DNA of 12,157 bases, taken from contig DDEO01000081.1 of assembly GCA_002336725.1 (NCBI GenBank), forward strand, positions 5,763 to 17,919, written 5' to 3'. Below, piece after piece: positions 1 to 5,543 of this stretch. This stretch comes from Bacteroidetes bacterium UBA1952. GTDB taxonomy: Bacteria > Bacteroidota > Bacteroidia > Chitinophagales > Chitinophagaceae. Each line of letters starts with the position of its first letter. Position 1 is the first letter of the stretch. A program made the position numbers and the translations under genes. The notes below the pieces were generated by a model that did not search any database, was not told where the DNA came from, and saw only the letters and a program-made list of their open reading frames with translations.

Positions 1-40
1 TAAGCACTCCTTAGCAACCTCTACTTCTTTCTCCTCCACA

Positions 41-1177
41 ATGCGCAGACTTTTAAACGGGGTCGTGTCCGGAATGATGGCGCTCATCGCTCTGGCAGGC
101 CAATCCTGCACCAAAGGAACCTATAGCAACGACGAACCGCTCGACAGCACCTACGGCGCGATGGTTTATGTAAGCAGCAATAATCAGGTTCTGCGTGCGC
201 TCAACCCGGAGACGGGCCGGCAGCAGTGGGAATATCGCCTCAACAGCGACCTCTCTACCACGCCCTTCCTCGACAACAAAGCCCTTTATGCCATCACTAC
301 CAATGGCGTTATTCACCTGCTCGACCCCAACACGGGCATACTGCAACGGCAATTCTATCATCCGCAGGCCGGCATCTGTTCGCCGGTAGGCGATAGCACG
401 CTGCTGTATTTCGGCGGTAAGGTGGACAGCTTCTACGCGCTGAACCTGGGCAACGGCCTGATGCGCTGGTCTTTTGAAACCACCGCGCCGGTCCCCGGTT
501 CGCCGATGCTCTATCAGGGTAAACTCTACTTCGGAACGACCAACGGTAAGTTCTTCGCGCTCAACAAGACCAACGGCAGCCAGGTGTGGAAGAACGATAG
601 CAATATTATTACCGGCGGATTCGTGTCCAGCCCGACGCGCATGGGCAACACCGTTTTTGCGACCAACACCGACGGCTATCTCTATGCCTTCGACATGGCA
701 ACGGGCCGTATTAACTGGCGCTTCCAGACTTCGCAGGCTATCCTAAGCTCGCCGCTGGCCCTGAGCGGTTCGGTGATGTTTGGTGCCAACGACTATACTT
801 TCTATTGCGTGGACACCACCACCAAGGCCGTGCGCTGGAAAAACACCACCGCCGAGCGCGTGGTCTCCTCGCCGGTGTTTGCAAACGACAAAATTTTTGT
901 GGGCGGCATCGACAATTCTTTCTACGCCTATAGCTTCATCAACGGCAGTCAGAAATGGTCGGCGCAGACAACCGCCGCCATCCAAAGCTCGCCGCTGGCT
1001 GTTAATAACATCGTTTATATCGGCGGTGGCGACGGCTATTTCTATGCCTTCGACGCAGAAAAAGGAACCGTAAAATGGCGCTATTATCTGGGCGGACAAA
1101 TCATCTCTTCGCCCATCCTGCGCGACGCAAAGAACGCGCTCTACTTCCCCACCGTCTCCGGGGCTTCCAAGAAATAG
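41..1177 (+). CDS. PQQ/WD40-like beta-propeller lipoprotein (BamB-like architecture)
   Basis: The 378-residue product starts with a basic n-region and a hydrophobic segment (about residues 8-19), followed by GQSC with Cys23 as the likely lipidated residue. This is a relaxed lipobox of the kind seen in Bacteroidota, so an outer-membrane or periplasmic lipoprotein is inferred. The rest is eight repeats of about 40 residues with the PQQ-type signature [LF]-[ND]-x-x-[TN]-G-x-x-x-W: W63, W143, W183, W226, W266, W306 and W346, with Arg103 replacing the Trp in repeat 2. Eight repeats fit one closed eight-bladed propeller, the size and fold of BamB and of PQQ-binding-like domains. No quinoprotein catalytic motif is evident, so a binding or scaffold role is more likely than a dehydrogenase. 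ATG 41 has no Shine-Dalgarno sequence, which is usual for the phylum. The TAA at bases 1-3 could end an upstream gene but cannot be assigned. The gene contains no TTCCGGAA motif, unlike its downstream neighbours. Fold confidence is high; function is unknown. Confidence 0.88.
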   Translation: MRRLLNGVVSGMMALIALAGQSCTKGTYSNDEPLDSTYGAMVYVSSNNQVLRALNPETGRQQWEYRLNSDLSTTPFLDNKALYAITTNGVIHLLDPNTGILQRQFYHPQAGICSPVGDSTLLYFGGKVDSFYALNLGNGLMRWSFETTAPVPGSPMLYQGKLYFGTTNGKFFALNKTNGSQVWKNDSNIITGGFVSSPTRMGNTVFATNTDGYLYAFDMATGRINWRFQTSQAILSSPLALSGSVMFGANDYTFYCVDTTTKAVRWKNTTAERVVSSPVFANDKIFVGGIDNSFYAYSFINGSQKWSAQTTAAIQSSPLAVNNIVYIGGGDGYFYAFDAEKGTVKWRYYLGGQIISSPILRDAKNALYFPTVSGASKK

Positions 1178-1202
1178 AGATTTCCGGAAAACATCCTTCC
1201 AG

Positions 1203-1240
1203 CCGGCTTCCTTCTCTGTGTGGAGGAAGCCGGTTTTTTT
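1203..1240 (+). terminator. Intrinsic terminator after the propeller gene
   Basis: A GC-rich stem pairs 1203-1214 with 1222-1233 (core CCGGCTTCC/GGAAGCCGG, 12 bp with one G-U), has a 7-nt loop, and is followed by seven T residues (1234-1240). It lies 25 nt after the stop codon. Because it sits here, the start of the next gene must be downstream of it: the in-frame ATG at 1218 would fall inside the hairpin. Confidence 0.9.
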
Positions 1241-1271
1241 GTCCGGGAATGGTTTTAGCGAAGGCAGCGGA

Positions 1272-1958
1272 ATGTCCACTTTTGCCCGTCGCCTGATGGC
1301 CTTCAGCCGCAGCCTCGATTTCCGGGAAAAATTGCCGGAACATCTCGCCGTGATGAATCCCTTCCGCGAAAGCGCCGTTGCCCTGGCCTGCGCCGATGCT
1401 TTCTGCGAAAAATTTTATGCTTCCAACAACCGCCGGCGCATGATCCTCGGCATCAATCCGGGGCGGCATGGCAGCGGCGTTACCGGCGTTCCGTTTACCG
1501 ATTTTAAACGCCTGCGCGGGCTGGATATTGCCGTTCCGGATGGGCTTTCCTCCCACGAAATCTCCTCCGAATTTGTCTATCGGGTGGTAGCGGCACTCGG
1601 CGGCGCGGCGGCTTTCTATGATCGGTTTTATATCAGTTCCATCTGCCCGCTCGGCTTCGTGCGCCACAAGGGCGGCAACCGCTGGGTGAATTATAATTAC
1701 TACGACTCGGCGGCCCTGCAGGAAGCGGCCACACCCTTTATCATCGAAACGCTCCGGCAGCAGATAGCCCTGGGCTGCGACACCCGCCGGGTGGTGGTTA
1801 TGGGGAAGAAAAACGCCGATTATGTCCGGGAATTAAACGAAACGCACGCTTTTTTCGGGGAGATTTTGGACGTTCCGCACCCGCGTTTTGTGGCGCAATA
1901 CCGCCGCCGTTTTATGGATGATTATGTAGCCCAATATCAGGCTGCGCTGGAAGCATAG
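1272..1958 (+). CDS. SMUG2-type uracil-DNA glycosylase (DUF4918 family)
   Basis: The 228-residue protein belongs to the SMUG-like branch of the uracil-DNA glycosylase superfamily, which removes uracil and related damaged bases and leaves an abasic site for base-excision repair. Motif 1 is GINPGRHGSGVTGVPF (residues 60-75), which matches the SMUG water-activating and pyrimidine-binding loop (GxNPGxxG...TGVPF). Motif 2, the DNA-intercalating loop, is HPRF (203-206). The central I-S-S-I-C-P-L-G-F segment (121-129) is also typical. Length is normal for the family. I chose ATG 1272 because the in-frame ATG at 1218 lies inside the upstream terminator and would add 18 residues without family character. 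There is no clear ribosome-binding site. The 3' end faces a minus-strand gene 56 nt away, with a TTTCCGGAAA palindrome between them. The family assignment rests on motif recognition. Confidence 0.85.
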   Translation: MSTFARRLMAFSRSLDFREKLPEHLAVMNPFRESAVALACADAFCEKFYASNNRRRMILGINPGRHGSGVTGVPFTDFKRLRGLDIAVPDGLSSHEISSEFVYRVVAALGGAAAFYDRFYISSICPLGFVRHKGGNRWVNYNYYDSAALQEAATPFIIETLRQQIALGCDTRRVVVMGKKNADYVRELNETHAFFGEILDVPHPRFVAQYRRRFMDDYVAQYQAALEA

Positions 1959-2014
1959 CAGAGCAGAAACGGGCCGCCATTTCCGGAAAATACCGGGCTT
2001 TTTCAAAGCAGTGC

Positions 2015-2488
2015 TCACAATGCTGGCCCCGGCTCGTCGGTTGGTTGCGGCGGCTTGGGGCGCTTTTTATCTTTGCCGGCTACCGAGGCATCGAGCAGCG
2101 CCTGCACTTCTTCATTTGTCAGGGCCATTTCTTCACCAAAGGCAAAGAGCTGCGCCTGCTCGCTCGGTGTCAGGATGTCGTCAATCAGAAACCAGTCGAG
2201 CATCATTTTCAGCGCCCCGGGGGCGTAGCTGCGGCGAAGTTCGCGGATGTCGGTATCGGATATGTTGAAATAATCCTTTATGGCGGCCAGTTCGCGGGCC
2301 TCGTGCTCATCAATCCGGAGGTTGGCCACGGCCTGTTTAAAGGTGATGTGATAGACTTCGAGGCCGAGCGCCTGTTGCTGTCGCCGAGTTAGCTTTCTGG
2401 TTTTCAGATAGTCGGCAGTCAGTTGTTGCCAGTTCTGCCCGTCGTTTTTGCGAAGGGCGGTCAGGAGTTTTTTGGAAGAAACAGGCAC
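2015..2488 (-). CDS. Hypothetical helical protein, TerB-like repeat pair
   Basis: I do not recognise a named gene. The 157-residue product has no signal peptide or membrane segment. It has a basic N-terminus (KKLLTALRK, residues 6-14), a predicted all-helical middle, and a low-complexity Lys/Pro tail (about 138-155). Residues 50-88 and 93-132 look like two related helical units of the form hydrophobic-x-x-D-x-x-hydrophobic...E...L-[ST]-x-x-[ED]-[IV]-x-x-L. This resembles TerB/tellurite-resistance or paired EF-hand-like folds, but no metal-binding loop is complete. It is preferred over the overlapping plus-strand reading because it has balanced charge, amphipathic helices and a sensible ATG start. 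It is convergent with the SMUG2 gene and divergent from the VanZ-like gene. The 112-nt divergent spacer contains one TTTCCGGAAA site (2508-2517). That it is coding is fairly certain; function is unknown. Confidence 0.68.
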   Translation of the reverse strand: MPVSSKKLLTALRKNDGQNWQQLTADYLKTRKLTRRQQQALGLEVYHITFKQAVANLRIDEHEARELAAIKDYFNISDTDIRELRRSYAPGALKMMLDWFLIDDILTPSEQAQLFAFGEEMALTNEEVQALLDASVAGKDKKRPKPPQPTDEPGPAL

Positions 2489-2571
2489 AGTCGGGGGAGA
2501 TTTCTTTTTTCCGGAAAGAGCGTGAAAAAATATGCCAGCAGGCGCGAGGCGTGTTTGGCTTAGGGCAGCAC

Positions 2572-2596
2572 TTGCCGACGCGGGGGCTTAGCTTTG
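2572..2596 (+). promoter_or_regulatory. Possible Bacteroidota-type promoter for the VanZ-like gene
   Basis: TAGCTTTG at 2589-2596 matches the Bacteroidota -7 consensus TAnnTTTG exactly. A TTG at 2572-2574 could be the upstream element, but the 14-nt spacing is shorter than the usual 17-23. The -7 box ends only 4 nt before the GTG start, so a transcript from here would be leaderless or nearly so. Weak candidate. Confidence 0.3.
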
Positions 2597-2600
2597 GCCT

Positions 2601-3107
2601 GTGAAAAAGACCTGGCTTTTCGCGCTTGCACTCCTCTTCGCCAGTCTGGTTATCTATCTGTTCTACCGCACCGAAGAGACCGTGGTCAATACGATGGCCG
2701 CCTGGCTGCTGGGCCGCAACCGCTTTAAGGACGTGCGGGCGCTCTTTAGATTCCGGCTGCCGCTTCCTTCTTTTGTTGTTTATAGCCTGCCGGAGATGCT
2801 CTGGACGGCGGCCTTCACGCTGCTTTCCGGAAACCTGTACGTCCGCATTTTCCGGAAAAAATACTTCTGTTTCTGGATACCGCTGCTCGTGTCTGTCGGG
2901 CTGGAACTGCTGCAACTGCTGCCCCGTTTCCCGGGCCGTTTCGACTGGGCCGACCTCATCGGATCGGTGCTTGCCTGGGCCACAGTGGTTGTTTTTTTTC
3001 GAAAAAAAACACGACCTGCCCAAAATCTTCTTGAACGGCCGGATGCGCAGCGGCTCGCCTTCGTTGGCTGTTATGCTATTATGTATCTGGCGCACGTATG
3101 GCGATAA
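2601..3107 (+). CDS. VanZ-like small integral membrane protein
   Basis: The 168-residue protein has four to five predicted membrane segments (about residues 4-21, 58-78, 89-107, 118-133 and 152-165). The pattern GLELLQLLPRFPGRFDWADLIGSVLAW (100-126), with Glu102, Gln105, Arg113, Asp115 and Asp118, resembles the VanZ-like signature E-x-x-Q...R-x-x-D-x-x-D...G. VanZ homologues are membrane proteins linked to glycopeptide resistance in some hosts, but most, including Bacteroidota ones, have no known role. The segment YSLPEMLW (61-68) recalls a conserved stretch in small Bacteroidota membrane proteins. The start is GTG at 2601, giving a natural MKKTW inner-membrane N-terminus, and there is no Shine-Dalgarno sequence. 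The alternative frame is open across this whole gene and continues into the AlkA gene, which is probably fortuitous. Two TTTCCGGAAA sites and a T8-CG-A8 palindrome lie inside the gene. Confidence 0.72.
   Translation: MKKTWLFALALLFASLVIYLFYRTEETVVNTMAAWLLGRNRFKDVRALFRFRLPLPSFVVYSLPEMLWTAAFTLLSGNLYVRIFRKKYFCFWIPLLVSVGLELLQLLPRFPGRFDWADLIGSVLAWATVVVFFRKKTRPAQNLLERPDAQRLAFVGCYAIMYLAHVWR
2990..3011. repeat. 22-bp perfect palindrome, T8-CG-A8 core
   Basis: Inside the VanZ-like gene, eight T residues (2992-2999), CG, and eight A residues (3002-3009) are flanked by matching TG/CA ends, giving a perfect 22-bp palindrome. It encodes V-V-F-F-R-K-K-T. Homopolymers this long are prone to replication slippage and polymerase stuttering. 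Confidence 0.85.
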
Positions 3108-3177
3108 AAGTCAAAACAGCGGTTGCTGCCGGAATGGATTTTCGGTGCTTTTAAAACCCTTGAAAAACCGCTTTTTT

Positions 3178-3828
3178 ATGCATCTATTTCCGGAAAATAA
3201 CAGCGAAACAGAAGCACATTGGTCGTTGGCAGGGAGGGATTTTCTGCGGGCGCTGGACCCCGTTCTGGCCACGCTGATTCCCAAAATTCCCCTGCCGCAG
3301 CCGCCGTTGGGCGAACCGGATATTTACCAGGCACTGTTGCGGGCGGTGCTGGGACAGCAGATTTCGGTGAAGGCGGCGGCAAGCATCTGGCAGCGTTTCC
3401 GGGAACGATTTGAAAGTGCCGGTGAGATTCTCCCACAGGCCGTCCTGGATGCCCCCGACGAAGACTTCCGCGCGATTGGCCTTTCCCGGCAAAAAACGAC
3501 CTATGTAAAAGCCATCTCCCAATTTGCGCAGGCGGGAGGCTTGCAATTTCCGGAAATCCAGCCCATGGATGCGGAAACCCTGACGGCCCACCTCACGCAA
3601 ATCAAAGGCGTTGGCCCGTGGACGGCAGAGATGCTTCAGATGTTTGCCCTCGACCGCCCCGATGTGTTCAGCGCCGGCGACCTGGGCATCCAAAACGCGA
3701 TGCGCAACGCTTATGGCCTCACCGAAACGGGCAGGGATTTCATCCGGCGCATCACCGAAATTTCCGGAAACTGGCGGCCTTATCGCACCCTCGCCTGTCG
3801 GTATTTATGGAAAAGCCTGGAATTGTAA
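3178..3828 (+). CDS. alkA: DNA-3-methyladenine glycosylase II (AlkA-like, HhH-GPD superfamily)
   Basis: The 216-residue product is a base-excision repair glycosylase that would remove N3-alkylated purines and similar lesions by hydrolysing the N-glycosidic bond. The N-terminal helical region carries LLRAVLGQQISVKAA (53-67). The helix-hairpin-helix is IKGVGPWTAEM (142-152). The GPD region RPDVFSAGDLG (160-170) supplies the catalytic Asp168, equivalent to Asp238 of E. coli AlkA. The signature GLSRQKTTYVKAIS (101-114) is also typical. The protein is shorter than E. coli AlkA because it lacks the N-terminal TBP-like domain, as many bacterial homologues do. ATG 3178 was chosen because the frame stays open far upstream, but that part only mirrors the VanZ-like gene. 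The gap from the VanZ-like stop is 70 nt, so an operon is possible but not shown. Three TTTCCGGAAA sites lie in the gene, the first 9 nt after the start codon begins. Confidence 0.9.
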   Translation: MHLFPENNSETEAHWSLAGRDFLRALDPVLATLIPKIPLPQPPLGEPDIYQALLRAVLGQQISVKAAASIWQRFRERFESAGEILPQAVLDAPDEDFRAIGLSRQKTTYVKAISQFAQAGGLQFPEIQPMDAETLTAHLTQIKGVGPWTAEMLQMFALDRPDVFSAGDLGIQNAMRNAYGLTETGRDFIRRITEISGNWRPYRTLACRYLWKSLEL

Positions 3829-3967
3829 GGAAAATATTAGGCTTCTTGCGAAAGTCGTTTCATGTTTCATGCAGCATTTTCATTGCTGTGTAGTACGCCC
3901 CAATCTCAATTATTCTGTGTTGTGGAAATGGCGAGCTTGACCCTTAATCCCGACAACCCGCATTTTG

Positions 3968-3995
3968 GAGATTCCGGGTCAAGCCCGGAATGACG
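3968..3995 (+). repeat. REP-like intergenic palindrome, copy 1
   Basis: An 8-bp perfect stem (ATTCCGGG 3971-3978 with CCCGGAAT 3984-3991) and a TCAAG loop, flanked by GGAG and GACG. It closely resembles the palindromes with a GGTCAAGCCCGGAATGACG core that I recall from intergenic DNA of many bacterial genomes; that comparison is from memory. Confidence 0.75.
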
Positions 3996-4051
3996 GATTA
4001 CGTAGGTGGGGAAACGTACGCCCTGCATTTCGCAGCGCCAACACAGCACAC

Positions 4052-4080
4052 GTCATTGCGGCCCTGAGCCGCAATCTCAA
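4052..4080 (-). repeat. REP-like intergenic palindrome, copy 2 (inverted)
   Basis: ATTGCGGC (4055-4062) pairs perfectly with GCCGCAAT (4068-4075) around a 5-nt loop. Read on the minus strand, it follows the same GAGATT...AATGACG frame as copy 1, so the two are inverted copies of one element with compensatory stem changes (CCGGG versus GCGGC). Confidence 0.7.
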
Positions 4081-4271
4081 TTATCTGTGTTGTGGAGATG
4101 GCGGCTTACCGCTTTTCAGCGGCACAGGCGGAGCTTGTGCTGAACTTGATTCAGTGCCGCAAGGACCGATCACGTACGCAGGGAAACGTACGCAGATAAC
4201 ATAAGCAGGAACACCCACCCACCTCGTATGTCGGCGCTTTCGCATCCTAAAATATTTTCCCGGATCTATTT

Positions 4272-4311
4272 AGGGCGGCAAAAATCCGGAATCTGTCCCC
4301 GCCGCTTTTTT
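4272..4311 (+). terminator. Weak terminator-like stem upstream of the GT9 gene
   Basis: GCGGC (4275-4279) pairs with GCCGC (4301-4305), extendable outward by two G-U pairs and one A-T, followed by six T residues (4306-4311). The 21-nt loop makes it weak. It may stop read-through from the AlkA side or be fortuitous. Confidence 0.3.
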
Positions 4312-4352
4312 CTTTCATCCTGTTCCCGCCGAAAGCCGGAAATTTGCCGATT

Positions 4353-5360
4353 GTGAAAATCCTGTTCATCCGGCTTTCTTCTATCGGCGATATCGTGCTG
4401 ACCACGCCGCTCTATCGATGCACGCGGCAACAAATGCCCGATGCCGAGATTCATGTGCTGACCAAAACGGCCTTCCGGGAGGTACTCGCAGCCAATCCTT
4501 ATATTGATAAAATTCACACTTTCGAGGCCGATATTTCGGAAGTGATTCCGGAATTGCAGGCGGAAAAATTTGATTATGTAGCCGATCTGCATCACAACCT
4601 GCGCACCCTGAAGGTGAAACAAAGCCTGAAGGTGAAACGAACCTATTCCTTTCCCAAGCGCAACATCGGGAAATGGATTCTGGCCAACCTGCGCATCAAC
4701 ACGCTGCCCGATGAGAGCATTGTGGAACGCTATTTTGAAACGATAAAGCCGCTGGGCATCCGCAACGACGGTCAGGGGCTGGATTATTTTATTCCGGAAA
4801 AAGACACGACGCGGCAGGATGATATTCCCTTCGGGCATCTGGCGGGATTTGTAGGTTGCGTGATTGGCGGATCCTACGAGACCAAGAAATTTCCGGTTGA
4901 TAAATGGATAGAAGTATGCCGGCAACTGCCCTATCCGGTGGTGTTGCTGGGCGGCAGGGAAGACCGGGCGGCGGGCGAGCTGATTGCCGCCGCCGCGCCC
5001 GGCAAAATTTATAACGCCTGTGGAAAATTCTCCTTCAACGAATCGGCAGACCTGGTGCGGCGCAGCCGGGTTGTCATCAGCAACGACACCGGACTGATGC
5101 ACGTGGCGGCGGCTTTCCGGAAACCCGTCATCAGCCTTTGGGGCAATACCGCGCCGGAGTTTGGAATGTTTCCTTATTATGGCTTCAACAATCTGAAAGA
5201 CCGTGTGGCACCGCAATCGGTGATTATCGAGCGCAAAGATCTGGGCTGCCATCCGTGTAGCAAGCTGGGCTACAGCCGCTGTCCGAGGGGGCATTTTAAG
5301 TGTATGAACACGCTCGATACGGCCCTTATTGCAGCAGAAGCGGCCGGGAAATGGAGCTAA
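4353..5360 (+). CDS. Glycosyltransferase family 9, ADP-heptose:LPS heptosyltransferase-like
   Basis: The 335-residue protein has the two-domain GT-B layout of GT9 enzymes, which transfer heptose from ADP-heptose (or a related sugar) to lipid A-core acceptors at the cytoplasmic face of the inner membrane. The N-terminus MKILFIRLSSIGDIVLTTPL is diagnostic, with Asp13 the conserved acidic residue. The donor-binding motif SNDTGLMHVAAA lies at 243-254. The end of the protein has four cysteines in C-x2-C-x8-C-x6-C spacing (299, 302, 311, 318, each within one residue), as in many Bacteroidota homologues. GTG 4353 is preferred over TTG 4344 because it puts Met directly on the conserved MKILxIR start; the TTG would add three residues. 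It stands alone, with repeats upstream and the surface-protein operon downstream. Three TTCCGGAA motifs are in the gene or within 40 nt of its end. Exact sugar specificity cannot be read from sequence. Confidence 0.9.
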   Translation: MKILFIRLSSIGDIVLTTPLYRCTRQQMPDAEIHVLTKTAFREVLAANPYIDKIHTFEADISEVIPELQAEKFDYVADLHHNLRTLKVKQSLKVKRTYSFPKRNIGKWILANLRINTLPDESIVERYFETIKPLGIRNDGQGLDYFIPEKDTTRQDDIPFGHLAGFVGCVIGGSYETKKFPVDKWIEVCRQLPYPVVLLGGREDRAAGELIAAAAPGKIYNACGKFSFNESADLVRRSRVVISNDTGLMHVAAAFRKPVISLWGNTAPEFGMFPYYGFNNLKDRVAPQSVIIERKDLGCHPCSKLGYSRCPRGHFKCMNTLDTALIAAEAAGKWS

Positions 5361-5420
5361 TTTGCCGGCGAGGCCCTTTTTGGGATAAATTCCGGAAACC
5401 CGGCCCAACCCTTTGTGTAA

Positions 5421-5432
5421 AAGACGCGTCTT
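5421..5432. promoter_or_regulatory. Perfect 12-bp palindrome in the surface-operon leader
   Basis: AAGACGCGTCTT is a perfect palindrome in the 183-nt spacer between the GT9 gene and the first surface-protein gene. It could be an operator for a dimeric regulator. No clear TTG/TAnnTTTG promoter is seen nearby: TATTTTG at 5477-5483 has a one-base spacing defect. Functional assignment is speculative. Confidence 0.3.
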
Positions 5433-5543
5433 ATCAGGAGTAGAAGCCCTTATTTCGGTTTAACGTTCGCGTAACGTATTTTGCGGAACTACAGAGCGCT
5501 TCGTAAAGCTTTTTGTAAACTCTTTTTTTCTGTATTTCAAACG

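Larger units (their letters stand above)
3901..4193 (+). repeat. Degenerate tandem duplication, unit about 171 bp
   Basis: The segment beginning CAATCTCAATTAT at 3901 recurs at 4072 (33 nt, one indel and one mismatch). The GAT...GGGAAACGTACGC segment at 3996-4021 recurs at 4168-4193 (22 of 26 identical). Both pairs are separated by 171-172 nt, so the two stretches come from one duplicated unit whose middle has diverged. CGTACG occurs at 4015-4020, 4173-4178 and 4187-4192. The CAATCTC...ATTATTCTG segment starts again at the very end of the window. Confidence 0.75.
3829..4352. other. Gene-free interval carrying duplicated and REP-like repeats
   Basis: About 520 nt without a credible gene; the short open frames here have no recognisable protein character. 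The interval is built from two degenerate copies of a unit of about 171 bp (first at 3901, second at 4072), with hairpins at 3971-3991 and 4055-4075 and three CGTACG palindromes. A possible terminator-like stem lies at 4275-4311. Nothing resembling a tRNA or known riboswitch is visible. Confidence 0.8.

Noticed and set aside
2045..2392. Plus-strand 115-codon frame opposite the TerB-like gene
   Set aside because: The minus-strand reading has better charge balance, periodic amphipathic helices and a full-length structure; the plus reading looks like a shadow.
2626..3177. Long upstream extension of the AlkA reading frame
   Set aside because: It overlaps the VanZ-like gene in another frame, has no family similarity (Ser/Cys/Arg-rich), and ATG 3178 gives a normal AlkA-like N-terminus.
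3118..3177. AGCGGTT...AACCGCT followed by T6 before the AlkA gene, as a terminator
   Set aside because: The stem is only 7 bp with a loop of about 41 nt and it runs straight into the ATG, so it is probably fortuitous.
3965..4204. 79-codon open frame in the repeat interval
   Set aside because: It translates the REP-like and duplicated repeats and has no protein character.
3829..4352. CRISPR array
   Set aside because: Repeats are only two degenerate units of about 171 bp, with no regular short repeat-spacer pattern and no cas genes.
4606..4640. Short tandem repeat CTGAAGGTGAAAC in the GT9 gene
   Set aside because: It encodes a LKVK repeat that fits the normal family sequence and has only two units; no sign of instability.
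4266..5408. 380-codon open frame on the minus strand
   Set aside because: It is antisense to the well-recognised GT9 gene and its product is rich in His/Arg/Gln with no recognisable domain.
5481..5543. Upstream TTG start for the first surface protein
   Set aside because: It would place 21 residues before a perfect signal peptide that begins at ATG 5544.
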